DNA from: Coprenecus sp964640305
Lineage (GTDB): Bacteria > Bacteroidota > Bacteroidia > Bacteroidales > UBA932
Assembly: GCA_964640305.1 (NCBI GenBank)
Contig: CAZXFF010000027.1
Location: forward strand, 1-25,535
Direction of reading: 5' to 3'
DNA: 25,535 bases
Part shown: positions 8,431 through 16,320 of the stretch, in pieces
Position numbering within the stretch: position 1 is the stretch's first letter
Layout: each line of letters opens with the position of its first letter
Translations under genes and position numbers: made by a program
The notes under the pieces: generated by a model
The model's database searches: none
What the model saw: only the letters and a program-made list of their open reading frames with translations
Told to the model about the DNA's origin: nothing

Positions 8431-8528
8431 AAAACAAACTTAACACCGGCATAGTCAAAAACCTTGTTTTCAACGACTTACCTAGTAGAAAAACTTAACA
8501 TGCACTTATGTTCAGGAAATATGCCGAA

Positions 8529-10316
8529 TTATTGGACAGAACTGTCCTGCGAAGGCAATCCGCCGCCCGCACTGCGGTACGATTCCAGTGTCTCCGATAT
8601 GAATGAGGACAAGCTGGTATCTATGCCGAGTTTTCTGCCGATACGGCATTTTGTTACGTTAAGCGTATTCTCGCTGCAACGGTAAATTGCGCATATGGCT
8701 CCCGTCGAGAATCCGCATGCAACCAGGGCTATCAGGTAAAGGTTCTGTCCAGTCAGGGCAGTGTGTTCACTCCGCAAGGATTCAAGAAAACCAGGATAGG
8801 CAAGATTGACGATCTCCATCACCTGACTGCTCGTCTTCTTATCCGGAAAATATCCGTCGATAATCTTGCTTACCTGCATGGAGAATGACTTTGTCGTACC
8901 GTACCTGTAATAGGTATCCAGAAGGGCATCCTCCATTTTCAGCAGATTTTCATGCAATCCGATCCATGCCTCCTTTGCCGATGTCTCGTCACCCAACTGT
9001 TTTCTGATATCCATTGAAAGCCTGGTTATTTCCGAGATTTCCTGCTCCTTCTTTTTGCTGTCATTGTCCAAGAGGCGTATGAGTTCCCTGCTTTTCATGG
9101 CATCATACTTCAGTTTGCGGTATCTGTAGTGAAATACAAAACCGATAATTATCAATGTAAGCAGGACAACTACGACCAGAAGCGCATATATTATCTGACG
9201 TTTGCGGGCAACTTCATACTGTTCTTCAAGAAGTTTGTTTTCCACGGCCATCTCCGACTCGTAAAGATTCTGCTCATACCCTTTTATAAGTTCACTGTAA
9301 TAAAGACTGTCTGCAATTATTCTTTCAGACATGGCCTCAAGCATATTTCCCTCCGATTCGGAAATCCTGCTGTTGACGGATTTTCTTCTTATCTCGGTTT
9401 TCAGGTCCTCCCCTCTCATGCGGGCTATGTAATACCTGGCAGAGTCCGCATTTCCGGTTCCGATGTACGAAGCAGCCATAAAATATGCAAACTCATCGTG
9501 GAAAGAGGATGGTGACGGATACATCTCCAGAATCCGGATCGCTGCCAAAGCATTCTTCTTGCACTCAATATAATCCGGCGGATCTGCATAATAATGATAT
9601 CCGCACAGCAAAGACAGCCCCCTGAGAATCAGCAAGGTATCCCGGAGATCTTCCGCAGCCCTCACTCCTTCCACAATATGGGAATATCCGTGGGACAACG
9701 AATCCATCGCCATATACGCACTTGCCAAAGAATAGTTCAGAGCCGCAACCCTTTTCTCTTTGCCGGCAATCCTGAAACACCGCAGAGCGGCTTCTAATCT
9801 GTAGATACGCTCAGGAATGTATACATAGGATGACTGATACAGTTCCCCTATCCTGGTATGCAGAAGACCGAGCTGCTCCATGTCTTCAGCCTTTTCAATT
9901 ATAGGCTCGGCTGCCTTGTAGGATTCCATTGCTGCCCAGGTATCTCCCTGCTCACGCTGGACAATTCCCTGCATGACCAATGCGCGGGCATATCTGCTTT
10001 TCCTGCCGGTCCTGCGGAAATACCTGACCGCATCAGATATAAGCGTATCTTCCGCCACAGGCTGCCAGTTCTTGTATTTTGCCTCCGTCTTCAGCAATAT
10101 GTAATCATACCTGTTTCCGGCAGACATGTGCCGTACAACAGCCGGATCAAGCGAGTCAAGAATATCATATGCAGATGCAGGTTCAGACATCATCAGCGAA
10201 TCTGCAGTATATAGTGCACGCCTCACTTGCCTGTTCCCGTCGCAACAGGAATGGAAAACGGACATGGCTGACACCGCCAATACCGCCAAGATCATATTTG
10301 CATACAGTTTCTTCAT
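8529..10316 (-). CDS. Membrane-spanning TPR regulator with C-terminal HTH
   Basis: This 595-residue protein begins with a signal or lipoprotein-like sequence (MKKLYANMIL..., FHSC ending at C24), followed by helical TPR-like repeats (about 35-345), one strong transmembrane helix (about 374-397, preceded by RKRQ), a charged coiled-coil (400-465) and a LuxR-like helix-turn-helix near 531-565 (LVACGFSTGAICAIYRCSENTLNVTKCRIGRKLG). The layout suggests periplasmic sensing by the TPRs and DNA binding from the membrane, as in other Bacteroidales TPR/HTH regulators. I start at 10316 because the -7 element at 10326 lies inside the longer frame. Targets are unknown; the adjacent DUF3244-like gene is a candidate. 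Confidence 0.82.
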   Translation of the reverse strand: MKKLYANMILAVLAVSAMSVFHSCCDGNRQVRRALYTADSLMMSEPASAYDILDSLDPAVVRHMSAGNRYDYILLKTEAKYKNWQPVAEDTLISDAVRYFRRTGRKSRYARALVMQGIVQREQGDTWAAMESYKAAEPIIEKAEDMEQLGLLHTRIGELYQSSYVYIPERIYRLEAALRCFRIAGKEKRVAALNYSLASAYMAMDSLSHGYSHIVEGVRAAEDLRDTLLILRGLSLLCGYHYYADPPDYIECKKNALAAIRILEMYPSPSSFHDEFAYFMAASYIGTGNADSARYYIARMRGEDLKTEIRRKSVNSRISESEGNMLEAMSERIIADSLYYSELIKGYEQNLYESEMAVENKLLEEQYEVARKRQIIYALLVVVVLLTLIIIGFVFHYRYRKLKYDAMKSRELIRLLDNDSKKKEQEISEITRLSMDIRKQLGDETSAKEAWIGLHENLLKMEDALLDTYYRYGTTKSFSMQVSKIIDGYFPDKKTSSQVMEIVNLAYPGFLESLRSEHTALTGQNLYLIALVACGFSTGAICAIYRCSENTLNVTKCRIGRKLGIDTSLSSFISETLESYRSAGGGLPSQDSSVQ

Positions 10317-10325
10317 TTCGTGATG

Positions 10326-10333
10326 CAAATGTA
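10326..10333 (-). promoter_or_regulatory. -7 promoter element of the TPR/HTH regulator
   Basis: Minus-strand TACATTTG matches TAnnTTTG exactly, 9 bases before the regulator start codon at 10316, implying a very short or absent leader. No good TTTG lies at -33. A weak plus-strand TAAATTTA (10335-10342) abuts it and might serve the divergent SIMPL gene. Confidence 0.5.
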
Positions 10334-10411
10334 CTAAATTTAGAGACAGAAAAGGTTGCGGGCACAATAATTGAAAGGCAATCCAGAGAGAAACCTCTAA
10401 AACATCGGAAT

Positions 10412-11173
10412 ATGAAAAATTCAAGTTTGCTCAAAGTCATCGCAGTATCTGTTGCAGCCTTTGCATTCGGCAATATCGGAAATCTTGAAGCACAGAACTG
10501 CAACGGGGTAATGACCGCTGAAAGTTACAGGTACATAGAAGTGACCGGGACTTCGGAAGTCGAGATAGTTCCTGATGAAATCCATTTCATTCTGGGCATC
10601 AAGGAATATTTCGAAGAAGAATTCGACGGAGTGTCCAAACCGGAACAATACAGGACAAAAGTATCAATAAATACCATTGAATCAGGCATCAGGGATGCAC
10701 TCCACTCGATAGGTATAAGCGACAATGACATACGTATCCAGGATGTCGGAGACTACTGGAGAGAACGGGGACATGACTTCCTCATAGGCAAGAATCTGGA
10801 CATAACCCTCCACGACTTCACAATAATAGATAAGATAATATCAGGGATAGACACAAAAGGGGTCAATTTCATGCGCATCGGGGAAATGAGCCACAAGGAT
10901 ATTCTCAAATACCATGAGCAGGGTAAGGTCGATGCCCTGCTGGCTGCCAGAAAAAAGGCAGAGTACATGGCCGGTGCATTGGGAGAGAAAATATGGAAAG
11001 TACTCAGTATAGAGGAGCATGGAGGCGGTATTGACAGATATACAATTGTACAGAACAGCAAGCTCGCCATGGACGGTGCCGCTTTCGGGAATGAATCGGT
11101 TTCTGCCTCCGATGCATTCCGGACCCTCAAATACACATATTCCGTCACTGTACGTTTTGCCTTAAGATTTTAG
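10412..11173 (+). CDS. SIMPL (DUF541) domain secreted protein
   Basis: This 253-residue protein has a signal peptide (MKNSSLLKVIAVSVAAFAFGNIGNLEAQN, cleavage near residue 27). The remaining residues match the SIMPL/DUF541 family: YIEVTGTSEVEIVPDEIHFILGI near the start, a middle repeat with KNLDITLHDFTIIDKIISGI, LLAARKKAEYMAGALGEKIWKVLSIEE, and a closing VTVRFAL strand. Family members are periplasmic or outer-membrane-associated beta-rich proteins linked loosely to stress defence; no enzymatic role is known. The longer frame reaching back to 10079 runs antisense through the regulator and is rejected. The namZ-like gene follows after 20 bases and is probably co-transcribed. Confidence 0.85.
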   Translation: MKNSSLLKVIAVSVAAFAFGNIGNLEAQNCNGVMTAESYRYIEVTGTSEVEIVPDEIHFILGIKEYFEEEFDGVSKPEQYRTKVSINTIESGIRDALHSIGISDNDIRIQDVGDYWRERGHDFLIGKNLDITLHDFTIIDKIISGIDTKGVNFMRIGEMSHKDILKYHEQGKVDALLAARKKAEYMAGALGEKIWKVLSIEEHGGGIDRYTIVQNSKLAMDGAAFGNESVSASDAFRTLKYTYSVTVRFALRF

Positions 11174-11193
11174 ACCAGCCAACAACGTGAACC

Positions 11194-12477
11194 ATGGGAA
11201 AGACAGAATCCACATTCAGGACAGCACTCTTTATCCAGATTCTCTGCATAATTTCGTATACTGCATCAGGTCAGGTCCGTACCGGTATTGATGTCCTTGA
11301 AGCAAACGGATTCAAGGAGCTTGAAGGCAAGCGTATTGGACTGGTTACCAATCCTACGGGAGTGGACAGATACTTGAATTCGACCATTGATGTACTGTAC
11401 AATGCTCCGGGAGTAGAACTGGCTGCACTGTTCGGGCCTGAACATGGAGTACGTGGAAACGCCCATGCAGGAGAACACATAGAAGGAACTGCGAAGGATT
11501 CAAGGACCGGAGTTCCGATTTTTTCCCTATACGGTAAAACAAGGATGCCTGATGCAGGACAACTGAAAGATCTGGATGCCATAGTGTACGATATCCAGGA
11601 TATCGGATGCCGCTCATACACCTATATCAGCACAATGGGAAATGTCATGAAAGTGGCGGCAATGGAAGGAATAGAGATGATTATCCTGGACAGACCGAAC
11701 CCTCTCGGTGGAATGAAGGTGGAAGGACCAGGGGTCGAAGACTCCCTGATTTCATTTGTCGGACAATACAATATTCCCTACGTTTACGGACTCACCTGCG
11801 GGGAACTTGCCACTCTCCTGAATGAAGAAGGCATGCTGAAAGTGAAAGGCAGCGACGGAAGGGACAGTGTCGTAAAGTGCCGTCTCACAGTAGTGAAGAT
11901 GGAAGGATGGAACGGCTGCATGAATTTTGACGACACAGGACTGCAATGGGTCCCTTCATCACCGCATGTACCCACGACAGATGCAGCTTACCTGTATCCT
12001 GCAACAGGGATATTGGGTGAACTCGGAGTCATGTCCATAGGAGTCGGATACACCCTCCCGTTCGGAATGATTGCATACAAGGACATTGATGCAGAGGTCC
12101 TTGCCTCCAGACTCAATGCCCGCACCCTGCCGGGAATACTGTTCCGCCCGATTCATGCAGTTCCATTTTATGGTTCCATGAAAGGCCAGGAAATCAGCGG
12201 GGTACAAATACACATTGAAGATTTCAGGAAAGCATCCCTGTCCGAGATACAGTTCATAGTGATGGAAGTCATAGCATCTATCTATCCGGAAATCAAGCCT
12301 ATTGACATGGCCGCCAAGGACCGGCTTGACATGTTTGACAAGGTGACCGGCACTACGGAAATACGCACCAGGTTTTCCGAATCATACAGATTCAACGACA
12401 TTCGCGACATCTGGTACGGATTTGCCGAGGACTTCAGAAGACTTTCCTCGCAGTATTACCTGTACCCTCGGGAATAG
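11194..12477 (+). CDS. namZ: Exo-beta-N-acetylmuramidase NamZ (DUF1343, GH171)
   Basis: This 427-residue protein has an N-terminal signal peptide (hydrophobic residues 10-27, ending YTASGQ) and then a full DUF1343 domain: GLVTNPTGVD, FGPEHGVRG, YDIQDIGCRSYTYI and LDRPNPLGG, in the expected order. DUF1343 was renamed after Bacillus NamZ, which removes MurNAc from the non-reducing end of peptidoglycan fragments. Export suggests action in the periplasm. It converges, 4 bases apart, on an AmpG/MurT-like transporter gene, which supports a role in cell-wall sugar salvage. Family assignment is firm; exact substrate is inferred from characterised homologues. Confidence 0.88.
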   Translation: MGKTESTFRTALFIQILCIISYTASGQVRTGIDVLEANGFKELEGKRIGLVTNPTGVDRYLNSTIDVLYNAPGVELAALFGPEHGVRGNAHAGEHIEGTAKDSRTGVPIFSLYGKTRMPDAGQLKDLDAIVYDIQDIGCRSYTYISTMGNVMKVAAMEGIEMIILDRPNPLGGMKVEGPGVEDSLISFVGQYNIPYVYGLTCGELATLLNEEGMLKVKGSDGRDSVVKCRLTVVKMEGWNGCMNFDDTGLQWVPSSPHVPTTDAAYLYPATGILGELGVMSIGVGYTLPFGMIAYKDIDAEVLASRLNARTLPGILFRPIHAVPFYGSMKGQEISGVQIHIEDFRKASLSEIQFIVMEVIASIYPEIKPIDMAAKDRLDMFDKVTGTTEIRTRFSESYRFNDIRDIWYGFAEDFRRLSSQYYLYPRE

Positions 12478-12488
12478 TCCCCTATTCC
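12471..12488. terminator. Symmetric hairpin holding both convergent stop codons
   Basis: GGAATAG (12471-12477) pairs perfectly with CTATTCC (12482-12488) around a TCCC loop. The TAG stop of the namZ-like gene and the TAG stop of the AmpG-like gene on the other strand are mirror images in the stem. No T-run follows on either strand, so termination activity is uncertain. Confidence 0.35.
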
Positions 12489-13813
12489 GCACTTCGGTCC
12501 TTGCGTCCGTAAGAAGGATCCACTTTGATCAGGGCAGTAACCCCCAGTGTAACGATGCAGCACAGCATTATCCACCAGAAGAAATTCACATATCCCATTT
12601 TCTCCTGCAGGATACCGGCAAACATTCCAGGCACCATCATTCCCAATGCCATGAATGCTGTACATATCGCATAATGTGATGTCTGGCTCGGTCCCTGCGA
12701 GAAATACATCATATACAGCATGAAAGAAGTGAACCCGACTCCGTAACCGAACTGTTCCACAAAGACGCATGCATTGACAAGAAACATGTTCAGTGCACTG
12801 GAAACATCCGGCTGCGCCATGCTCATCCAGCAGAACACTGCACATGGAAGCGTGAGCGAAAGTGCCATCGGCCACAGACATTTCCTGAGTCCGTAACGGG
12901 AAACCAGAATGCCGCCGAGAATACCTCCCAATGTCAGCCCGACAATACCTATGGTGCCATATACAAACCCGACCTGCGAAGTACCAAGACCCAAACCTCC
13001 TTCCTCTGCAGGATCCAGCAGGAAAGGATTTATTATCTTTACCAGCTGAGCTTCAGGGAAACGGTACAGCAATATGAATGCAACAGCGGTCAATGCCTCC
13101 TTTTTCCTGAAAAAGGATCTGAATGTCCCTGCAAATTCGACCAGAATTTCCCTCACCGATGCCGGCTTGCTGTCCGTCATAGTCCCATTGTCGACCCTGC
13201 AGGATGCCTTGTCAGAATCCGGTCTGGGCATAATCCGGGAATGGTAAAAAGCCACCCCGATGAAGAATACCGAAAGAACCGTAAATGTAATGCTCCATGC
13301 CAAAGGGACATTGCCTGTGGCTGATTCAAGATAACCGGCAGCCATTACGACACCGCCCTGTCCGATTATTGTTGCCAGGCGGTAGAATGCGCTTCTGATT
13401 CCCACAAAAAGGGATTGGTCCGAAGAATCCAGGGCAATCATATAATACCCGTCAGCAGCTATGTCGTGTGTCGCTGAAGCAAATCCTACAAGCCAGAATA
13501 CAGCCAGCGAAAACACCACATTCAAGTCCAGAGGCAGCAGGAAGGCAAGAGCAGCAAAGGCAGCACCTATCACGGACTGCATCCATACAGTCCACCACCT
13601 CTTGGTCTTCAGTATATCTACAAACGGACTCCAGAACGGCTTGATGACCCAAGGCAGATAAAGCCAACCGGTAAAAAGGGCAACATCCGCATTGGACATG
13701 CCCATATTCTTGTACATTATAACAGACAACGTGTTTACAGCGACATATGGAATTCCTTCAGCCACATACAGGGAAGGAATCCAGAGCCATGGAGATATCT
13801 TTGCGCCTTTCAT
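12482..13813 (-). CDS. AmpG/MurT-like MFS transporter
   Basis: This 443-residue inner-membrane protein has about 12 membrane segments and the AmpG-type opening: LYVAEGIPYVAVNTLSVIMYKNMGMSNADVALFTGWLYLPWVIKPFWSP. The major facilitator family AmpG branch carries anhydro-muropeptides into the cytoplasm; a related protein in Tannerella (MurT) carries MurNAc. The gene starts 12 bases after the DUF4922-SpoIID gene and is surely in the same operon, and it ends 4 bases from the namZ-like gene. This context favours uptake of a cell-wall sugar or muropeptide. Which of these it carries cannot be told here, so I give no gene symbol. Confidence 0.85.
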   Translation of the reverse strand: MKGAKISPWLWIPSLYVAEGIPYVAVNTLSVIMYKNMGMSNADVALFTGWLYLPWVIKPFWSPFVDILKTKRWWTVWMQSVIGAAFAALAFLLPLDLNVVFSLAVFWLVGFASATHDIAADGYYMIALDSSDQSLFVGIRSAFYRLATIIGQGGVVMAAGYLESATGNVPLAWSITFTVLSVFFIGVAFYHSRIMPRPDSDKASCRVDNGTMTDSKPASVREILVEFAGTFRSFFRKKEALTAVAFILLYRFPEAQLVKIINPFLLDPAEEGGLGLGTSQVGFVYGTIGIVGLTLGGILGGILVSRYGLRKCLWPMALSLTLPCAVFCWMSMAQPDVSSALNMFLVNACVFVEQFGYGVGFTSFMLYMMYFSQGPSQTSHYAICTAFMALGMMVPGMFAGILQEKMGYVNFFWWIMLCCIVTLGVTALIKVDPSYGRKDRSAE

Positions 13814-13825
13814 AACCTGTCCGGA

Positions 13826-16045
13826 TCAATACAGTTTTTCGATTCTGGAACCTTTATAATAATGATACAGTATCTCTTCATAGGAATATCCCTTGCTTCC
13901 CATTACTGCAGCACCTATCTGACATAAACCTACTCCATGTCCCCACCCTGCCCCTCTCAATGTGAATGAAGAGGGCACGGTCCCGCTTCCGGCTTGGATG
14001 ATACCTCCGCCGGAGTCATAGGCAAACACCTCGAATGCCGAACTATAGAGATGGCTTTCCGAAAGGAATCTCCTTATCTCCAGTTCCTTACCCACTACGG
14101 CAACAAGTTTTGTCCCTACTATGCGCAGTTCGCAAATACGGCCTGAAGGTCCTCTCTTCAGTGGCTCAAGTGCAATTACTTCCCCGAAATCCATTCCTGT
14201 TTTCCTTAAGAGCAGCGCAGATATTTCTTTCTGTCCGTACGATGCCTCCCACCTGTAGAAATCTGACGTACTGAGGTCATAATCATTCAGTACAGAGGAA
14301 AGCAGGACCTTGTCAGCAGTATTGCAGAAATCATCACCCTGGGAGATACCATCCTCCGGTCTGTCTGGAATGGACTGGAGATAAGGAATGTCTTCATCTC
14401 CCCAGCAGGTCGAGAACAGTTCCGTCACTCCTCCACAGCACTTCGAGAATCTGGCATCACATATAGCATCCCCGTATTTCAGGACCTGACCTTTGGTTGC
14501 TTCCATTACCCTACGGACCTTTCCGCCCGTAATCCTGCCTTTCCCCTGGTAACGCTGGCAATGGTCATCCGCACATACATCGAAAAGCGTATGGTCATCC
14601 CTATCGTACCAGCGTATATGCCTTTTCTCTCCATTTTCCGATATGCTGTCCGGAGGACACCCCCCAATCCCGGACCTGAGACCACCTAGAGTCGGACGGG
14701 CCAGCAGCCATGAACGTGATATTACGGCATGGGCCTTAAGGAATTCTTCTGGTGCATTCTCGTTCATTTCAGAAGATATTACACTGAAGAGATAGTCTTC
14801 CACTGCTATCGTATTGACTGCAACTATTTTCCCTCCTTCACATATAATCTTCAACCCTCCTCCGAATATCTGGTCCTCCTTTCTTTCCCAATGGAAATCA
14901 ATGCCTATTATCACATCATGAACTGTAAATTCAGGCTCATCTGCCCCTGATGGGACAAACTCCAGAGACGCATATCTTTTTCCCCTCCATTCCACTTCTC
15001 CATCCGACCAACGGAATTCTTCCTTGCCTGAAATCCCCTGAATATCCTTGCAGGCATATTGATTCCTGAAGTCCACTGCAATGGAGGGAGCCGAAATCAA
15101 ACCTACTTCAATAGATGGCTGCCATCCAGAATAAAGCACTTCTCCCAGAATCTCTTTCAGGAGGCCTGCATCCACCCTCCCGAAATCCTCTGCCGCGGGT
15201 ACAATGAATGCCCCGCAGAGATCCACAGTTCCAGGGGATATCCTGACGCGTTCCGCAGAGTCCTTGAAATAGCAGGAAGGCCGGTGTGTCTTCCGGGGAA
15301 AAACGACAGTAATATATGTATCCCCAGATTTCCAGCACAGCAGATTCATCATCCTTTCTCCGTAATGCATACCTGGGATCAGGGAGCGCACAACCTTATC
15401 AAAAGCAAGACAGGAGGATTCAGCATCCGGGGATTCAATTACGGGAAGTCCCTGGAAATAGTCATGTGTAAGACTGACAACTGCAGCAGATACACCCATC
15501 ACCTTTTCCCGGCGTATGTCTCCGAAACTGCGTTCCAAGGGCAGAAATCCTTTTTCTCCCATCTGGAAATGGAAATGGTCCGGTGCACTTGCCCCGGATT
15601 CCGGACCGTTGTAGAACACTACATAATCTGTAAATCTGCCGGCCAGTTCAAGCATATCCGCATACCTTCCGGCAACCATCTGCGGGACATGCTCTGCTGC
15701 CGGTACTGTAAAATGCTTCCTGAATATAGGATAGGGATTTACCAGTATTGCATATTCATTGCCTGACAAAGCTTTGAAATCCATATGCATCTGTTCTGCA
15801 GGACGGTTTCCGGCACACAGGAAACACGGTCTTTCCACAATGCCGGACCTGGAGACATCCGCAAGCGTGGAAACCGCCCTGACAGGATTGAAAAGCGCCT
15901 CGGCACAAATGCCATTTCCATCTCCGAAACCGGGGAAATCCTTCTTTTTCAAAGATAAAAGTCCTGAATAGTTGTCTTCGGCAAGCTGCCAGGAAGCAAG
16001 CTGCCGTTCAAGCATCTGCTCCAGTCTTATATTGTCTTCCTTCAT
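13826..16045 (-). CDS. DUF4922 - SpoIID/LytB domain fusion
   Basis: This 739-residue protein joins two domains. Residues about 1-330 look like the DUF4922 domain, with features of the GalT/Ap4A-phosphorylase (HIT) superfamily: a CFLC pair (C74, C77), NPYPIFRKHF (103-112), and NGPESGASAPDHFHFQ (146-161) with the HxHxQ triad H157, H159, Q161. Residues about 375-739 are a SpoIID domain: EDYLFSVISSEM with the likely catalytic Glu E426, KAHAVISRSW, DVCADDHCQRYQG (489-501), FSKCCGGVTELF and GWGHGVGLCQIGA (700-712). SpoIID cleaves glycan strands lytically. No signal peptide or membrane segment is visible, so it appears cytoplasmic. It is the first gene before the AmpG-like transporter. Confidence 0.85.
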   Translation of the reverse strand: MKEDNIRLEQMLERQLASWQLAEDNYSGLLSLKKKDFPGFGDGNGICAEALFNPVRAVSTLADVSRSGIVERPCFLCAGNRPAEQMHMDFKALSGNEYAILVNPYPIFRKHFTVPAAEHVPQMVAGRYADMLELAGRFTDYVVFYNGPESGASAPDHFHFQMGEKGFLPLERSFGDIRREKVMGVSAAVVSLTHDYFQGLPVIESPDAESSCLAFDKVVRSLIPGMHYGERMMNLLCWKSGDTYITVVFPRKTHRPSCYFKDSAERVRISPGTVDLCGAFIVPAAEDFGRVDAGLLKEILGEVLYSGWQPSIEVGLISAPSIAVDFRNQYACKDIQGISGKEEFRWSDGEVEWRGKRYASLEFVPSGADEPEFTVHDVIIGIDFHWERKEDQIFGGGLKIICEGGKIVAVNTIAVEDYLFSVISSEMNENAPEEFLKAHAVISRSWLLARPTLGGLRSGIGGCPPDSISENGEKRHIRWYDRDDHTLFDVCADDHCQRYQGKGRITGGKVRRVMEATKGQVLKYGDAICDARFSKCCGGVTELFSTCWGDEDIPYLQSIPDRPEDGISQGDDFCNTADKVLLSSVLNDYDLSTSDFYRWEASYGQKEISALLLRKTGMDFGEVIALEPLKRGPSGRICELRIVGTKLVAVVGKELEIRRFLSESHLYSSAFEVFAYDSGGGIIQAGSGTVPSSFTLRGAGWGHGVGLCQIGAAVMGSKGYSYEEILYHYYKGSRIEKLY

Positions 16046-16064
16046 CGTTCCGTTATTGTCTTTG

Positions 16065-16072
16065 CAAATATA
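16065..16072 (-). promoter_or_regulatory. -7 promoter element of the DUF4922-SpoIID/AmpG operon
   Basis: Minus-strand TATATTTG is an exact TAnnTTTG match, 19 bases before the start codon at 16045, giving a leader of about 12-14 nt. The -33 region is a poor match. Confidence 0.5.
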
Positions 16073-16106
16073 AGTTTATTTTTTCTGCAGAAAATCATCA
16101 TTTTTC

Positions 16107-16137
16107 TTGCACCATAAAAAATATTGTCCTACTTTTA
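16107..16137 (+). promoter_or_regulatory. Probable promoter of the trp leader and trpB
   Basis: TTG (16107-16109), a 20-nt spacer and TACTTTTA (16130-16137) fit the Bacteroidetes consensus with one mismatch in the -7 box. Transcription would start near 16144, 13 bases before the leader peptide start at 16157. The spacing with the leader peptide supports it. Confidence 0.5.
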
Positions 16138-16156
16138 TACCGCAAAACAACAATAG

Positions 16157-16222
16157 ATGAACAACAATATGATAAATATGGGATTCTGGTGGTGGCGCTT
16201 TACAGTACTTCCGATACCGTAA
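16157..16222 (+). CDS. trpL: trp leader peptide with three consecutive Trp codons
   Basis: A 21-residue reading frame (ATG at 16157, TAA at 16220-16222) contains GFWWWRF, with three TGG codons in a row at 16187-16195. Later ATGs at 16169 and 16178 in the same frame are possible starts. It lies upstream of trpB and is followed by competing hairpins and a terminator. By analogy with the E. coli trp attenuator, ribosomes stall on these codons when charged tRNA(Trp) is scarce. It is too short to be a normal gene and has no function expected for the peptide itself. Confidence 0.85.
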   Translation: MNNNMINMGFWWWRFTVLPIP

Positions 16223-16286
16223 AGGCAAACAGATTCCTATTATGTCATAAAAACAATAATCCATAGAAGGGCTGTCGTACTTTACG
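16199..16286 (+). promoter_or_regulatory. Competing hairpins of the trp attenuator
   Basis: The end of the leader peptide forms a 1:2 hairpin: TTTACAGTA (16199-16207) pairs with TACCGTAAA (16215-16223) with a single A/C mismatch and a 7-nt loop. Alternatively CGTAAAG (16218-16224) pairs perfectly with CTTTACG (16280-16286), which is the loop and part of the 3-prime arm of the terminator. A ribosome stalled on the Trp codons would cover strand 1, free strand 2 to form this antiterminator, and let transcription reach trpB. I see this pairing in the sequence; the mechanism is inferred. Confidence 0.75.
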
Positions 16287-16296
16287 ATGGCCCTTT
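16267..16296 (+). terminator. Attenuator terminator upstream of trpB
   Basis: A near-perfect 13-bp stem, 16267-16279 with 16283-16295 (two G-U pairs, 3-nt loop CTT), is followed by TTTCTGATTTT. It lies 25 bases before the trpB start and overlaps the antiterminator pairing. This is the element that would stop transcription when tryptophan is plentiful. Confidence 0.78.
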
Positions 16297-16320
16297 CTGA
16301 TTTTATAACCTTTATACCTT

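Noticed and set aside
10079..10411. 111-residue N-terminal extension of the SIMPL gene
   Set aside because: The extension runs antisense through the regulator gene, while the start at 10412 gives a proper signal peptide.
10317..10424. Longer start for the TPR/HTH regulator at 10424
   Set aside because: The -7 promoter element at 10326-10333 lies within it, and the internal start gives a standard signal sequence.
15059..15766. 235-residue plus-strand reading frame inside the DUF4922-SpoIID gene
   Set aside because: Antisense to the conserved N-terminal domain; composition is unlike real neighbouring proteins.
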